Assembly (NCBI GenBank): GCA_947455465.1
Contig: CANGNS010000008.1
Location: forward strand, 62,001-126,000
Direction: 5' to 3'
Origin: Comamonadaceae bacterium
GTDB lineage: Bacteria > Pseudomonadota > Gammaproteobacteria > Burkholderiales > Burkholderiaceae_C
Length of the DNA: 64,000 nucleotides
Part shown: positions 1 to 9,443 of the stretch, piece after piece
How the letters are laid out: the number at the start of each line of letters is the position of its first letter
Numbering within the stretch: position 1 is the first letter of the stretch
Translations under genes and position numbers: made by a program
The notes under the pieces: model-generated
The model's input: only the letters and a program-made list of their open reading frames with translations
Databases searched by the model: none
Told to the model about the DNA's origin: nothing

Positions 1-200
1 CCCTGGTGCCGGCCATCATTGAGGAGCTAAAAAAGCAGGGTGGCGAAGGCATCATCGTGTTTGTGGGAGGCGTGATTCCGCGCCAGGACTACGACTTTTT
101 GTACGCGGCAGGGGTCAAAGGCATTTACGGCCCCGGCACCCCCATCCCCGTCAGCGCCCGCGATGTGCTGGACCAGATCAGCAAGTCTTTGCAGGCCTGA
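1..200 (+). CDS. scpA: Methylmalonyl-CoA mutase, C-terminal end (partial)
   Basis: The gene is cut by the window start, so only about the last 65 residues are seen, in the frame ending with TGA at 198-200. The segment reads GGVIPRQDYDFLYAAGVKGI followed by YGPGTPI, which is the end of the B12-binding Rossmann domain of methylmalonyl-CoA mutase. That enzyme interconverts methylmalonyl-CoA and succinyl-CoA with adenosylcobalamin. The downstream genes meaB, pccB, pccA and an epimerase-like gene are the standard partners of this enzyme and support the call. Related mutases (isobutyryl-CoA, ethylmalonyl-CoA) share this domain, so the identity rests partly on context. Confidence 0.85.
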   Translation, partial: LVPAIIEELKKQGGEGIIVFVGGVIPRQDYDFLYAAGVKGIYGPGTPIPVSARDVLDQISKSLQA

Positions 201-212
201 AGTTCTTTCGTT

Positions 213-229
213 ATACTGTAATACCGTAT
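213..229 (+). promoter_or_regulatory. Candidate autoregulatory operator/promoter of the toxin-antitoxin pair
   Basis: An imperfect inverted repeat ATACTG-N5-CCGTAT (one mismatch) lies in the 46-base gap between the mutase stop and the antitoxin start. It overlaps a TATACT -10-like hexamer at 212-217. RHH antitoxins commonly bind such repeats over their own promoter. This suggests the pair has its own promoter as well as readthrough from the mutase gene. The site is proposed from sequence only. Confidence 0.4.
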
Positions 230-246
230 TTCAAAAGGAGTGGATC

Positions 247-561
247 ATGGCCGTTTCTGTGCGTATGGACCCTTTGCTGGAAAAGCAGCTAGAGCAAGCT
301 GCCAAACGCCAGGGCATTACCAAATCGCAATTCATCATCGACGCGGTGGAGCGTTCTCTGGGCCGCAAAAACCCCTATGAGCTGATGCTGGCTTTGAAGG
401 CCGAAGAAGAGCAGCGCGCTTATGGCCCCAACGCCAACCCAGCAGAAGCCGCGGTAGCCCAGGCTTTCGAGGGCTATGAGCAGCCCTATGACACCGAAGC
501 ATCGCGCGCGCAGCTGGTGGCCAAATTGCAAGATAAACATGGCATTCGCAGCGATCGTTGA
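247..561 (+). CDS. Ribbon-helix-helix antitoxin (VapB-like role)
   Basis: A 104-residue protein. The N-terminal 45 residues (SVRMDPLLEKQLEQAAKRQG then TKSQFI) have the beta-strand plus two-helix pattern of a MetJ/Arc-type ribbon-helix-helix DNA-binding domain. The charged, Glu/Ala-rich C-terminal half would be the part that wraps the toxin. The start at 247 is preferred over the longer track ORF because AAAAGGAG sits at 233-240 with good spacing. The gene overlaps the PIN-domain gene by 23 bases, the usual antitoxin-before-toxin arrangement. It probably represses its own promoter. Confidence 0.8.
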   Translation: MAVSVRMDPLLEKQLEQAAKRQGITKSQFIIDAVERSLGRKNPYELMLALKAEEEQRAYGPNANPAEAAVAQAFEGYEQPYDTEASRAQLVAKLQDKHGIRSDR

Positions 562-961
562 CGCCAGCGCCATGGTGGCCTTGTTTGGTCGCGACCAGCC
601 CAGCGCTGCGCATTACAACCAGTTGTTTGCGCGGGCCGCACAGGAGCAGTGGTCGCTGACCAGTACCTGGCCTTGCATCACCGAAGCTAGCTACTTACTG
701 GGCTTGCCGCAGCGCTATGCGTTTATGCGCTGGGTAGCGGCTGATGGCGTATCCATCTTCCCTTTTGACCAGAGCACCCTAGAAGGCATGGCCGAATTGA
801 TGCGCCGCTATACCGAATCTCCGCGCAGCGAGATGGATTTTGGCGATGCGTCCTTGGTGTATTTGGCCTCGGATACGGGGGTGAACCGCATCATGACCTT
901 GGACGTACGCGATTTCTCGCGCTATCGCTTGGCCGATGGCCGGGCTTTTGAGATTCTTTGA
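539..961 (+). CDS. PIN-domain toxin (VapC-like ribonuclease)
   Basis: A 140-residue protein with the PIN nuclease acidic residues in order: Asp in [11 protein letters not shown] near the N-terminus, Glu in ITEASYLLG, Asp in [12 protein letters not shown] and Asp in [10 protein letters not shown]. VapC-type PIN toxins cut RNA (often tRNA or rRNA) in a Mg-dependent way and are held by the cognate antitoxin. The ATG at 539 inside the antitoxin frame fits better than the upstream track start, which adds unrelated residues. The TGA stop overlaps the meaB ATG (TGATG at 959-963), so the toxin may be translationally coupled to a metabolic gene. Confidence 0.8.
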   Translation: MAFAAIVDASAMVALFGRDQPSAAHYNQLFARAAQEQWSLTSTWPCITEASYLLGLPQRYAFMRWVAADGVSIFPFDQSTLEGMAELMRRYTESPRSEMDFGDASLVYLASDTGVNRIMTLDVRDFSRYRLADGRAFEIL

Positions 962-1992
962 TGGCGCTTGGCAAGTCCCCTACCGTGAACGAACTGCGCA
1001 GTGACACGCCCGCAGTGCAGCGCCGCGCCATGGCCAAAGCCATTACGCTGCTGGAGTCCACGCGCGCTGACCATCGGGGGCAGGCCGATGTTTTGCTCAC
1101 GGAATTGTTGCCCTACACCGGCCAATCCATACGCATAGGGATTAGCGGCGTGCCGGGCGTGGGCAAATCAACATTTATCGAAGGCCTGGGTTTGCATTTG
1201 ATTGCCCAAGGCCACCGCGTGGCGGTGTTGGCGGTGGACCCGTCGAGCAGCGTGTCGGGCGGCTCTATCTTGGGCGACAAGACGCGTATGGAGCAGTTGT
1301 CGGTGCATCCGCAGGCCTTTATCCGCCCCAGCCCGGCCAGCGGCACCTTGGGTGGCGTGGCCGAAAAAACCCGCGAATGCATGTTGGTTTGCGAAGCGGC
1401 AGGCTATGACGTGGTGCTGGTCGAAACCGTGGGTGTAGGCCAATCCGAAACCGCGGTCAGCGGCATGACCGATATGTTTTGTCTTTTGCAACTACCCAAT
1501 GCCGGTGACGATTTGCAAGCCATCAAAAAAGGGGTGATGGAGTTGGCCGATCTGGTCGTCATCAACAAAGCAGATATCGACCCGGATGCCGCCACGCGCG
1601 CGCAAGCGCAGATCACGAGCGCTTTGCGTTTATTAGGTTTGCACGGCAACCCAGACCGTCTGGGCTGGAGCCCGCAAGTAGTGCCTATCAGCGCTTTGCA
1701 GGGCACCGGTATTAGCGAGTTTTGGGAGGCTGTAAGCGCCTTTCGCACCTTGCAAGCCGACAGCGGTCGCTTTGCCACGCGGCGCCAAAGTCAGGCGCTG
1801 GCGTGGATGTGGGAGCGTATTGATGCGGGCCTGAAACAAAGCTTCAAAACCCAGTCGGCAATTGGTGCTTTGCTACCCGAGCTCAGCGCCCAAGTAGCCG
1901 CGGGTTCGCTGGCGGCATCGACCGCCGCACGACAACTTTTACACTCCTACGGCAATAGCCTTAGGGCATCGATTACCAGCACGGAGAAGTAA
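961..1992 (+). CDS. meaB: Methylmalonyl-CoA mutase-associated GTPase MeaB (ArgK family)
   Basis: A 343-residue G3E-type GTPase. Walker A GVPGVGKS lies at residues 63-70, the switch/Walker B region is [10 protein letters not shown], and the base-specifying motif is NKAD. MeaB guards methylmalonyl-CoA mutase: it gates adenosylcobalamin delivery and protects the mutase from inactivation, driven by GTP hydrolysis. ATG at 961 is chosen; the track also allows a TTG one codon upstream. It follows the mutase gene, interrupted only by the toxin-antitoxin pair, and ends two bases before pccB. Older annotations call this family ArgK. Confidence 0.93.
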   Translation: MALGKSPTVNELRSDTPAVQRRAMAKAITLLESTRADHRGQADVLLTELLPYTGQSIRIGISGVPGVGKSTFIEGLGLHLIAQGHRVAVLAVDPSSSVSGGSILGDKTRMEQLSVHPQAFIRPSPASGTLGGVAEKTRECMLVCEAAGYDVVLVETVGVGQSETAVSGMTDMFCLLQLPNAGDDLQAIKKGVMELADLVVINKADIDPDAATRAQAQITSALRLLGLHGNPDRLGWSPQVVPISALQGTGISEFWEAVSAFRTLQADSGRFATRRQSQALAWMWERIDAGLKQSFKTQSAIGALLPELSAQVAAGSLAASTAARQLLHSYGNSLRASITSTEK

Positions 1993-1994
1993 GC

Positions 1995-3527
1995 ATGCAA
2001 GACATCTTGGAGCAACTAGAAGCCAAGCGCGCCGCAGCGCGCATGGGTGGCGGCGAAAAGCGCATTGGCGCGCAGCACGGCAAAGGAAAACTCACAGCGC
2101 GCGAGCGCCTTGAAGTGCTGCTGGACGAAGGCACGTTTGAAGAATGGGACATGTTTGTTGAGCACCGCTGCACCGACTTTGGCATGCAGGACAACAAAAT
2201 TCCCGGCGACGGCGTGGTCACTGGCTACGGCATGATCAATGGCCGCTTGGTGTTTGTGTTCAGCCAAGACTTCACGGTGTTTGGCGGCGCTTTGAGTGAA
2301 TCGCACGCTGAGAAGATTTGCAAAATCATGGACCAGGCCATGAAAGTGGGCGCACCAGTAATCGGCCTGAACGACTCGGGTGGCGCGCGCATCCAAGAAG
2401 GCGTGTCCTCGCTAGGCGGCTATGCCGATGTGTTCCAGCGCAATGTCATGGCCAGCGGCGTGATTCCGCAAATCAGCATGATCATGGGGCCGTCCGCCGG
2501 TGGCGCGGTGTATTCACCGGCCATGACGGATTTCATCTTCATGGTCAAAGACAGCTCGTATATGTTTGTCACCGGCCCTGAAGTCGTGAAGACGGTGACG
2601 CACGAAGAAGTCAGCGCCGAGGAGTTGGGCGGTGCGATTACCCACACCACCAAAAGTGGCGTGGCCGATTTGGCGTTTGACAACGACGTAGAAGCGCTCT
2701 TAATGCTGCGCCGCCTCTACAACTATTTGCCTTTGTCCAACCGCGAAAAAGCCCCGGTGCGCCCCAGCGGCGACCCGGCGCATCGTATGGACATCAGCCT
2801 CAACACCCTCGTGCCGGAAAACCCCAACAAAGCCTATGACATGAAGGAGCTGATCGTCAAAACCGTGGACGATGGCGACTTCTTTGAAATTCAACCCGAG
2901 TACGCCAAAAACATCTTGATCGGCTTCGCGCGCATGGACGGGCAGACCGTGGGCATCGTGGCCAATCAGCCCTTGGTGCTGGCTGGTTGCCTGGACATCA
3001 AGAGCAGTATCAAAGCCGCGCGCTTTGTGCGTTTTTGCGATGCTTTCAACATCCCGGTCATCACTTTTGTAGATGTGCCCGGCTTTATGCCTGGCACCAG
3101 CCAAGAGTACGGCGGCATCATCAAGCATGGTGCTAAGTTGCTCTATGCCTATGCCGAATGCACGGTGCCCAAAATCACCGTCATTACGCGCAAAGCGTAT
3201 GGCGGTGCGTATGACGTGATGGCCTCTAAACATTTGCGCGGCGATGTCAACTTCGCCTGGCCCAATGCCGAGATTGCGGTGATGGGCGCCAAGGGCGCGG
3301 TGGAAATTATTTTCCGCGAGGACAAGGGCGATCCGGAAAAGCTGGCGGCCAAGGAAGCCGAATACAAAGCGCGTTTTGCCAACCCGTTTGTCGCCGGTGC
3401 CCGTGGGTTTATCGACGATGTCATCCTGCCCGCCGAAACGCGCAAGCGCATTTGCCGCTCGCTGGTGATGCTCAAAGACAAAAAACTGGAAAACCCGTGG
3501 CGCAAGCACGGCAATATTCCACTCTAA
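1995..3527 (+). CDS. pccB: Propionyl-CoA carboxylase beta subunit (carboxyltransferase)
   Basis: A 510-residue acyl-CoA carboxyltransferase, the usual length for PccB. It has the N-terminal lead [20 protein letters not shown], the oxyanion-hole glycines in [34 protein letters not shown], and the second crotonase-fold half with [20 protein letters not shown]. With biotinylated PccA it transfers carboxyl from biotin to propionyl-CoA, giving methylmalonyl-CoA. The neighbours meaB and pccA and the full-length fit favour propionyl-CoA over methylcrotonyl- or geranyl-CoA carboxylase. Confidence 0.93.
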   Translation: MQDILEQLEAKRAAARMGGGEKRIGAQHGKGKLTARERLEVLLDEGTFEEWDMFVEHRCTDFGMQDNKIPGDGVVTGYGMINGRLVFVFSQDFTVFGGALSESHAEKICKIMDQAMKVGAPVIGLNDSGGARIQEGVSSLGGYADVFQRNVMASGVIPQISMIMGPSAGGAVYSPAMTDFIFMVKDSSYMFVTGPEVVKTVTHEEVSAEELGGAITHTTKSGVADLAFDNDVEALLMLRRLYNYLPLSNREKAPVRPSGDPAHRMDISLNTLVPENPNKAYDMKELIVKTVDDGDFFEIQPEYAKNILIGFARMDGQTVGIVANQPLVLAGCLDIKSSIKAARFVRFCDAFNIPVITFVDVPGFMPGTSQEYGGIIKHGAKLLYAYAECTVPKITVITRKAYGGAYDVMASKHLRGDVNFAWPNAEIAVMGAKGAVEIIFREDKGDPEKLAAKEAEYKARFANPFVAGARGFIDDVILPAETRKRICRSLVMLKDKKLENPWRKHGNIPL

Positions 3528-3546
3528 GCCGGTAAGGAAATAAAAA

Positions 3547-5595
3547 ATGTTTACCAAAATTCTGATTGCCAACCGGGGCGAAATTGCCTGCCGCGTTATC
3601 ACCACCGCCCGCAAAATGGGCATTGCCACCGTGGCCGTGTGTTCGGATGCGGACAAAGAGGCGCGCCACGTAGCCCTGGCCGATGAAGCCGTGTGCATCG
3701 GGCCGGCGCCCAGCCGCGAAAGCTATTTGCTGGCTGACGTGATCATCGCTGCCGCCAAGTCCACCGGCGCACAGGCCATTCACCCTGGCTACGGCTTTTT
3801 GAGCGAGAACGCCGAATTTTCCAAGCGCTGCGAGGAAGAGGGCATTGCCTTCATTGGCCCCAAGCACTATTCGATTGCTGCCATGGGCGACAAGATCGAG
3901 TCCAAAAAACTGGCCGGCAAAGCAGGCGTGAACTGTATTCCTGGCGTGAACGACGCCATCGAGGCGCCCGAAAAGGCAGTGGAGGTTGCCAAAGGCATTG
4001 GCTACCCGGTGATGATCAAGGCCAGCGCGGGCGGCGGCGGCAAGGGCTTGCGTGTGGCCTACAACGACAAAGAGGCCTTCGAGGGCTTTAGCAGCTGCCG
4101 CAACGAAGCGCGCAACAGCTTTGGCGATGACCGCGTGTTCATCGAAAAATTCGTGGAAGAGCCCCGCCACATCGAAATCCAGCTCATTGGCGATGCCCAT
4201 GGCAATGTGCTCTATCTCAACGAACGCGAATGCTCTATTCAGCGCCGCCACCAAAAAGTGATTGAAGAGGCGCCATCGCCCTTTATCTCTGACGCTACCC
4301 GCAAAGCCATGGGCGAGCAGGCCGTGGCTTTGGCCAAGGCGGTGAGTTACCAAAGCGCAGGCACGGTGGAATTTGTGGTCGGCAAAGACCAGAGCTTTTA
4401 CTTTCTGGAAATGAACACCCGCTTGCAAGTGGAGCATCCGGTCACCGAGGCCATTACCGGCCTCGATTTGGTCGAGTTGATGATTCGCGTGGCCGCTGGC
4501 GAAAAGCTGCCGCTCACGCAAGCGCAGGTGCAGCGCAAGGGCTGGGCTATCGAGTGCCGCATCAACGCCGAAGACCCTTTCCGCAACTTTTTGCCTTCCA
4601 CCGGCCGCCTGGTGCGCTTTGCGCCGCCGGCGCAAAGCATGTTTCAGGGCAACACGACCGAGTTACTGGGCGTGCGCGTCGACACCGGCGTGCGCGACGG
4701 CGGCGAGATCCCGATGTACTACGACTCCATGATTGCCAAGCTGATCGTGCACGGCAGCGACCGCATGGATGCGATCGCCAAGATGCGCGAAGCGCTCAAT
4801 GGCTTTGTGATCCGGGGTGTCTCGAGCAATATTCCTTTCCAATCAGCGCTGCTGGCGCATCCCAAGTTTGTGGCAGGTGACTTCAACACCGGTTTTATCG
4901 CTGAAAACTATGCCCACGGTTTCAAGGCTGAAGACGTGCCGCACAGCGATCCGCATTTTCTGACAGCATTGGCCGCGTTTGTGCGCCGCAAGTCGCGCGA
5001 GCGCACTGCTGCGCTTAGCGGGCAGTTGCCCGGCTACGCTGTCGAGGCGGGCAAAGACTATGTGGTCATCGCGCTGTCAGACACAGGCACACATGCTTAT
5101 ACGCAGGTGCATGTGGACGAGTTTGTCGGCGAGACCGGCTCAGCGCGGGTGCAGGTGGACGGTACGACCTACGAAATCCGTAGCCAGTCCCGGCTCAATG
5201 ACATTGCGATTACCGGCACGGTTAATGGCAAAGCCTTTACCGCGCAAATCGAGCGCGGCACGCCCAAGAACCCGCTGGCGCTGCGGGTGCAGCACAACGG
5301 CACGCGCATTGACGCGCTGGTGGTCTCGCCGCGCATGGCGGCTTTGCACCGCCTGATGCCCTTCAAGTCACCGCCAGACATGAGCCGCTTTGTGCTCTCG
5401 CCCATGCCTGGTTTGCTGGCGCAGGTGGTAGTCGTTCCCGGCCAAAAAGTGCAAGCGGGCGAGCGCGTGGCGGTGATCGAGGCGATGAAGATGGAAAACG
5501 TGCTTTTTGCCCAGGCCGACGGCGTCGTCAGCAAAGTGCTTGCAGCGCAGGGCGAAAGCCTGTCGGTGGACCAGCCGATTGTGGAGTTTGCATGA
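3547..5595 (+). CDS. pccA: Propionyl-CoA carboxylase alpha subunit (biotin carboxylase/BCCP)
   Basis: A 682-residue protein. Residues 1-450 form the biotin carboxylase: start [20 protein letters not shown]-grasp glycine loop [26 protein letters not shown] linker/BT region follows, and the C-terminal biotinyl domain carries EAMKMEN with Lys648 as the biotinylation site. It carboxylates biotin with ATP and bicarbonate and partners PccB. A clear Shine-Dalgarno (AAGGAA) precedes the ATG. The stop overlaps the next start by four bases (ATGA), indicating coupling to the epimerase-like gene. Confidence 0.94.
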   Translation: MFTKILIANRGEIACRVITTARKMGIATVAVCSDADKEARHVALADEAVCIGPAPSRESYLLADVIIAAAKSTGAQAIHPGYGFLSENAEFSKRCEEEGIAFIGPKHYSIAAMGDKIESKKLAGKAGVNCIPGVNDAIEAPEKAVEVAKGIGYPVMIKASAGGGGKGLRVAYNDKEAFEGFSSCRNEARNSFGDDRVFIEKFVEEPRHIEIQLIGDAHGNVLYLNERECSIQRRHQKVIEEAPSPFISDATRKAMGEQAVALAKAVSYQSAGTVEFVVGKDQSFYFLEMNTRLQVEHPVTEAITGLDLVELMIRVAAGEKLPLTQAQVQRKGWAIECRINAEDPFRNFLPSTGRLVRFAPPAQSMFQGNTTELLGVRVDTGVRDGGEIPMYYDSMIAKLIVHGSDRMDAIAKMREALNGFVIRGVSSNIPFQSALLAHPKFVAGDFNTGFIAENYAHGFKAEDVPHSDPHFLTALAAFVRRKSRERTAALSGQLPGYAVEAGKDYVVIALSDTGTHAYTQVHVDEFVGETGSARVQVDGTTYEIRSQSRLNDIAITGTVNGKAFTAQIERGTPKNPLALRVQHNGTRIDALVVSPRMAALHRLMPFKSPPDMSRFVLSPMPGLLAQVVVVPGQKVQAGERVAVIEAMKMENVLFAQADGVVSKVLAAQGESLSVDQPIVEFA

Positions 5596-6080
5596 GTGCC
5601 CGGCCTTTTAAAGTACTGGGTATCCAGCAAATCGCCATCGGCGCTCCCGACAAGCAGCGCCTCAAAACGCTGTGGGTGGACATGCTGGGTTTAGAGGTCA
5701 CTGGAACCTTCCAAAGCGAACGCGAAAACGTCGATGAAGATATTTGCGCCATCGGCAGCGGCCCCTACAAGGTGGAAGTGGACTTGATGCAGCCCATAGA
5801 CCCGGACAAAAAGCCTGCCGTGCACACCACGCCGCTCAACCACGTGGGCCTGTGGATTGATGATTTGCCGGCCGCCGTGCAGTGGTTGAGCGCCCAGGGC
5901 GTGCGCTTTGCGCCCGGTGGGATCCGCGCGGGCGCAGCCGGTTTTGATATTTGTTTTTTGCACCCCAAAGGCAATGACGAATTCCCGATTTCGGGCGAGG
6001 GGGTGTTGATTGAATTGGTTCAAGCGCCGCCTGAGGTGGTCAGCGCATTTGGCCGCTTGGCGCAAGGCGCCAGCGCCTAA
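5592..6080 (+). CDS. Methylmalonyl-CoA epimerase-like VOC protein
   Basis: A 162-residue vicinal-oxygen-chelate protein with two betaalphabetabetabeta modules. Position next to pccA fits methylmalonyl-CoA epimerase, which converts the (S)-product of PCC to the (R)-form used by the mutase. Family metal ligands recognised are His in [10 protein letters not shown] and Glu in VLIELVQ. The first ligand, normally His in an HIAIAV-type strand, is replaced: the protein reads [11 protein letters not shown] with Gln13 at that place. Either the metal site is altered or the protein is a diverged VOC enzyme of the same pathway. The family call is firm, the exact activity less so. Confidence 0.75.
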   Translation: MSARPFKVLGIQQIAIGAPDKQRLKTLWVDMLGLEVTGTFQSERENVDEDICAIGSGPYKVEVDLMQPIDPDKKPAVHTTPLNHVGLWIDDLPAAVQWLSAQGVRFAPGGIRAGAAGFDICFLHPKGNDEFPISGEGVLIELVQAPPEVVSAFGRLAQGASA

Positions 6081-6084
6081 TTCG

Positions 6085-6777
6085 CTAGCGCTTGCGCTCG
6101 CGAGCGCGGGCCATGGCCGCCTCGATAAAAGCTTTTTTGCGGGCCAACGCTTCGCTGTCGCTGATGCGTGAATAGGCCGCCAGGTCAGCCAGTTTGGCCT
6201 GCGCTTGGCGGGCCTTAGCCTCTTTTTTGGCGTTGTGCATGGCGATCCGACGGCTTTGGGCGGTTGCGTAGCGCTGGCGGGCCAGGTCGGCTTGCGCGGC
6301 AGACCAGGCATCCCATCCGGTGGGTGCCGCTTTCCCGTTGCTTGCGGGGCTGGCGGGCTCCAGCACGATGCAGTCGACCGGGCACACCGGCAGGCACAAC
6401 TCGCAGCCGGTGCAAAAGGCCTCGACCACGCCGTGCATGCGTTTGTTGGTGCCGAAAATCGCATCCGTGGGGCAAGCCTCGATGCACAAGGTGCAACCGA
6501 TGCACCAGTCTTCATCAATAAAGGCCAGGCTGCGCGGTCCCTCTAGGCCGAAGTCGGGGTTCAAAGGCGCCACCGGCGCGCCGGTGATCGCGGCCAAGCG
6601 CGCTATACCTTGTGCGCCGCCGGGCGGGCATTGGTTGATGGGGGCTTCTTCGCTGGCTATAGCCTGGGCGTAAGCGGCGCAATCGGGGTAACCGCAGCGC
6701 GTGCACTGGGTTTGGGGTAGCGCATCAAGGATGCGCGCAGCCAACGCGTCGGTGGGCGTCGACTGCGCTGGCGCCAT
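6085..6777 (-). CDS. rsxB: RnfB-type ferredoxin (electron transport complex subunit B-like)
   Basis: A 230-residue iron-sulfur protein. The N-terminal Fe-S domain has the RnfB pattern C25-x2-CG-x4-C33 and C50, then two 4Fe-4S ferredoxin motifs, [17 protein letters not shown] and [15 protein letters not shown]. The C-terminal 90 residues are basic and helical with no cofactor motif. It lacks the N-terminal membrane helix of canonical RnfB, and no rnfA/C/D/G/E genes flank it. The start at 6777 is chosen because the longer track ORF runs into phaZ with low-complexity Arg/Pro residues. It is probably a soluble electron carrier; its partner is unknown. Confidence 0.85.
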   Translation of the reverse strand: MAPAQSTPTDALAARILDALPQTQCTRCGYPDCAAYAQAIASEEAPINQCPPGGAQGIARLAAITGAPVAPLNPDFGLEGPRSLAFIDEDWCIGCTLCIEACPTDAIFGTNKRMHGVVEAFCTGCELCLPVCPVDCIVLEPASPASNGKAAPTGWDAWSAAQADLARQRYATAQSRRIAMHNAKKEAKARQAQAKLADLAAYSRISDSEALARKKAFIEAAMARARERKR

Positions 6778-6784
6778 GGCCGGT

Positions 6785-8140
6785 TTAGACGCCGCGCTTG
6801 GCCTTGGCCGCCGCTTTTTTCGCTGGCGCTTTGGCGGCAGGCGTGGCACGGGCCACCGTGGTTTTCATGGCGCCTGCGGGCTGGTAGCTGGCGATAAAGG
6901 CCTTGACTTCCGGGTACACCGTCTCGCGCCAGCGCCGGCCCGAGAAAATGCCGTAGTGGCCCGCACCCATGGCTTCAAAATGGCGCTTATGCGCGTTGGA
7001 AACGCCGGTGCAGATCTCGTGCACAGCGCGCGTTTGGCCCGAGCCGGAGATGTCGTCCAGCTCGCCTTCGACTGACAGCAGGCCCGTGGTTTTGATCGCT
7101 GCGGGGCGCACGCGCTCCACAACGCCGTCGGGCGAGGTAACGTCCCAGGTACCATTGACCAGACTGAAGTCTTGGAAAACGACTTTGATGGTATCCAGGT
7201 AGTAGTCGGCGTCCATGTCCAGCACGGCGTTGTACTCGTCGTAGAACTTGCGGTGGGCCTCGGTGCTGACGTCATCGCCTTTGATGAGGTCTTTGAAATA
7301 GTCGTAATGGCTCTTGGCGTGGTGGTCTGGGTTCATGGCCACAAAGCCCGAATGCTGCAAAAAGCCGGGGTAGACGCGGCGTCCGGCGCCCGGGAATTTG
7401 GCGGGCACTTTGTAAATCACGTTGTTTTCGAACCAGCTGTAGCTCTTGTTCATCGCCAGGTTGTTGACTGCCGTGGGCGATTTGCGGGCGTCAATCGGGC
7501 CGCCCATCATGGTCATGGACAGCGGTGTTTTTTCGCCGCGACCGGCCATCAATGAGACGGCGGCCAGCACCGGCACCGTGGGCTGGCACACGCTCATGAC
7601 GTGGCAATTGCCGTACCGACCCTGCACATGGCGTATGCATTCCTGCACGTAGTTGACGTAGTCGTCCAGCGTGAAATGGCCCTCCGACAGCGGCACCAGG
7701 CGGGCGTTCACCCAGTCAGTGATGTAGACCTTGTGGTCTTTGAGCATGGTTTTGACGGTGTCACGCAGCAGTGTGGCGTAGTGGCCCGAGAGCGGCGCGA
7801 CGATCAGCACCACCGGCTGGTCTTTGATGGCGACCAGGGTGTCCGTGTCGTCCGTCAGGCGCTTAAAGCGCAGAAGATTGCAAAACGGACGGCTCCACTC
7901 GGTGCGCTCGTGGATCGCGACCTCGACGCCGTTGACCTCGACCGAGCGCAGGCCAAATTCGGGCTTTTCGTAGTCCTTGGCCAGGCGGTGCATGAGCTCA
8001 TAGCTGGCGGCCATGCGCTGGGAAAACGGGCTTTGGGCCAGGGGCGAGACCGGGTTGGAGAGCGATTTGGCCGCGAAATTGGCCAAATCGGAAAAAGGCT
8101 CCATCAATGCGCGCTGGGTCTCGTAAAGCTCGTAAAGCAT
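6785..8140 (-). CDS. phaZ: Intracellular polyhydroxybutyrate depolymerase PhaZ
   Basis: A 451-residue alpha/beta hydrolase that mobilises stored PHB granules. It matches the Ralstonia PhaZ1 type, where the nucleophile is cysteine rather than serine: [11 protein letters not shown] puts Cys185 at the nucleophile elbow. The late His is in [13 protein letters not shown]. No signal peptide is seen, consistent with a cytoplasmic enzyme. The last ~28 residues are Lys/Ala/Pro-rich ([17 protein letters not shown]), resembling tails of PHB-granule/DNA-binding proteins such as PhaM. A good Shine-Dalgarno (AAAGGACA on the minus strand) precedes the ATG. Confidence 0.92.
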   Translation of the reverse strand: MLYELYETQRALMEPFSDLANFAAKSLSNPVSPLAQSPFSQRMAASYELMHRLAKDYEKPEFGLRSVEVNGVEVAIHERTEWSRPFCNLLRFKRLTDDTDTLVAIKDQPVVLIVAPLSGHYATLLRDTVKTMLKDHKVYITDWVNARLVPLSEGHFTLDDYVNYVQECIRHVQGRYGNCHVMSVCQPTVPVLAAVSLMAGRGEKTPLSMTMMGGPIDARKSPTAVNNLAMNKSYSWFENNVIYKVPAKFPGAGRRVYPGFLQHSGFVAMNPDHHAKSHYDYFKDLIKGDDVSTEAHRKFYDEYNAVLDMDADYYLDTIKVVFQDFSLVNGTWDVTSPDGVVERVRPAAIKTTGLLSVEGELDDISGSGQTRAVHEICTGVSNAHKRHFEAMGAGHYGIFSGRRWRETVYPEVKAFIASYQPAGAMKTTVARATPAAKAPAKKAAAKAKRGV

Positions 8141-8161
8141 GCCGCTGTCCTTTAGAAAATG

Positions 8162-8172
8162 TTGCAGTGCAA
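8162..8172 (-). promoter_or_regulatory. Candidate PhaR-type operator at the phaZ promoter
   Basis: The 11-base palindrome TTGCA-G-TGCAA lies 22-32 bases upstream of the phaZ ATG. On the coding strand it directly follows and touches a TATATT -10-like hexamer. PhaR, the PHB-sensing repressor, is known to bind TGC/GCA-type palindromes near phasin genes. The position would block transcription. The assignment to PhaR is inference, since phaR itself is not in this window. Confidence 0.4.
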
Positions 8173-8208
8173 TATAACAGCAATCGCGCTGTCAGAGCCT
8201 TACATTGT

Positions 8209-8250
8209 GTAAACCATGCGACGGTTCTGCCAGCGCACCGTCCGGTTTAC
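8209..8250 (-). terminator. Stem-loop at the 3' end of the aminotransferase gene
   Basis: An inverted repeat GTAAACC/GGTTTAC (7 pairs) encloses a second stem ACGGT/ACCGT. It begins over the stop codon of the aminotransferase gene and lies before phaZ. There is no U-tract after it, so it may be a transcript-stabilising structure rather than an intrinsic terminator. Confidence 0.35.
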
Positions 8251-9443
8251 ACCACCTTGGCGATGGACGCGCAGACGTAGGCCAGGTTTTTGCTGTTGAG
8301 CGCGGCCACGCACATGCGTCCGGTGTCGGTGCCGTAGACGCCAAATTCGTTGCGCAGGCGCACCATTTGGTCCTTGCTCAGGCCCGAGTAGCTGAACATG
8401 CCGATTTGACTGGTGATAAAGCCCATATCGCGCTGCACGCCGGCCGCCTTCAGGCCCTCGACCAGCTGTTGGCGCATGGTTTTGATGCGCTCGCGCATGC
8501 CGGCCAGCTCTTCTTCCCATTGGGCGCGCAGGCTCGGATCGTTCAGGACGGCGGCCACCACCGCGCCGCCGTGGATGGGCGGGTTGGAGTAGTTGGTGCG
8601 GATGACGATCTTGAGCTGGCTGAGCACCCTTGCGCATTCCTCTTTGTCGGCGCAGACCACGCTCAAGGCGCCTACGCGCTCGCCGTACAGGCTAAAGCTC
8701 TTGGAAAACGAGGTGGACACAAAGAAATTCAGGCCGGCGGCCACAAACTTGGCAATCACCGCGCCGTCTTGGGCGATGCCGTGGCCAAAGCCTTGGTAGG
8801 CCATGTCCAAAAAGGCGGTCAGGCCGCGCGCCTGGATAACCGCGACCACTTGGTCCCACTGGGCGGGGGTCAGGTCGTAGCCGGTAGGGTTGTGGCAGCA
8901 GGCGTGCAGCACGACCACGGTGCCTGCGGCAGCGGCTTGCAGCGAGGCCAGCATGCCGGCAAAGTTCACCGCGTGCGCCTGGCTGTCGTAATACGCATAG
9001 GTGCCGACCTCAAAGCCGGCGTGGCTGAACAAGGCGCGGTGGTTTTCCCAGCTGGGATCCGAAATCAGCACTTTGGCGGCGGGGCTGAGGTGGCGCAGAA
9101 AGTCGGCGCCGATTTTCAGACCGCCGGTGCCACCCACGGCCTGCACCGTTGCCACACGGCCGGACTGGACGGGCTCAGAGTCGGCACCAAAGACCAGACT
9201 TTTGACGGCGCTGTCATAGGCGGCAATGCCGTCAATCGGCAAGTAGCCGCGTGCGCTGGGCTTGTCCATCATGGTTTTTTCGGCGGCCTGTACGCAGTGC
9301 AGCAAGGGCAATTTGCCCTGGTCGTCGAAATAAACGCCGACGCCGAGGTTGACTTTGTTCGGGTTGGGATCGGCGTTGAATTGTTCGTTCAGGCCCAAAA
9401 TCGGGTCGCGGGGGGCCATTTCGACGGCGGAGAAAAGAGACAT
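8247..9443 (-). CDS. tyrB: Aromatic-amino-acid/aspartate aminotransferase (class I, PLP)
   Basis: A 398-residue aminotransferase of the AspC/TyrB type, close to the usual 397. Features are the N-terminal FSAVEMAPRDPILGLNEQF, LHACCHNPTGYDL, the aspartate-family turn, the PLP lysine in STSFSKSFSLYGERVGAL, and IRTNYSNPPIHGG near the end. It moves amino groups between aromatic amino acids or aspartate and 2-oxoglutarate. The start at MSLFSAVE (9443) is the family start; the track start adds 25 residues of unrelated sequence. Substrate preference cannot be fixed by eye. Confidence 0.9.
   Translation of the reverse strand: MSLFSAVEMAPRDPILGLNEQFNADPNPNKVNLGVGVYFDDQGKLPLLHCVQAAEKTMMDKPSARGYLPIDGIAAYDSAVKSLVFGADSEPVQSGRVATVQAVGGTGGLKIGADFLRHLSPAAKVLISDPSWENHRALFSHAGFEVGTYAYYDSQAHAVNFAGMLASLQAAAAGTVVVLHACCHNPTGYDLTPAQWDQVVAVIQARGLTAFLDMAYQGFGHGIAQDGAVIAKFVAAGLNFFVSTSFSKSFSLYGERVGALSVVCADKEECARVLSQLKIVIRTNYSNPPIHGGAVVAAVLNDPSLRAQWEEELAGMRERIKTMRQQLVEGLKAAGVQRDMGFITSQIGMFSYSGLSKDQMVRLRNEFGVYGTDTGRMCVAALNSKNLAYVCASIAKVV

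Noticed and set aside
2700-4635. Long minus-strand ORFs (332 and 387 aa) antisense to pccB and pccA
   Set aside because: They mirror the codon structure of well-supported carboxylase genes on the other strand and show His/Gly/Ala-rich composition without motifs; they are shadow ORFs.
6778-6849. Upstream start of the RnfB-like gene, giving an Arg/Lys/Pro-rich N-terminus
   Set aside because: This extension is the antisense-shifted reading of the phaZ 3' end on the same strand; the ATG at 6777 just after the phaZ stop is more natural.
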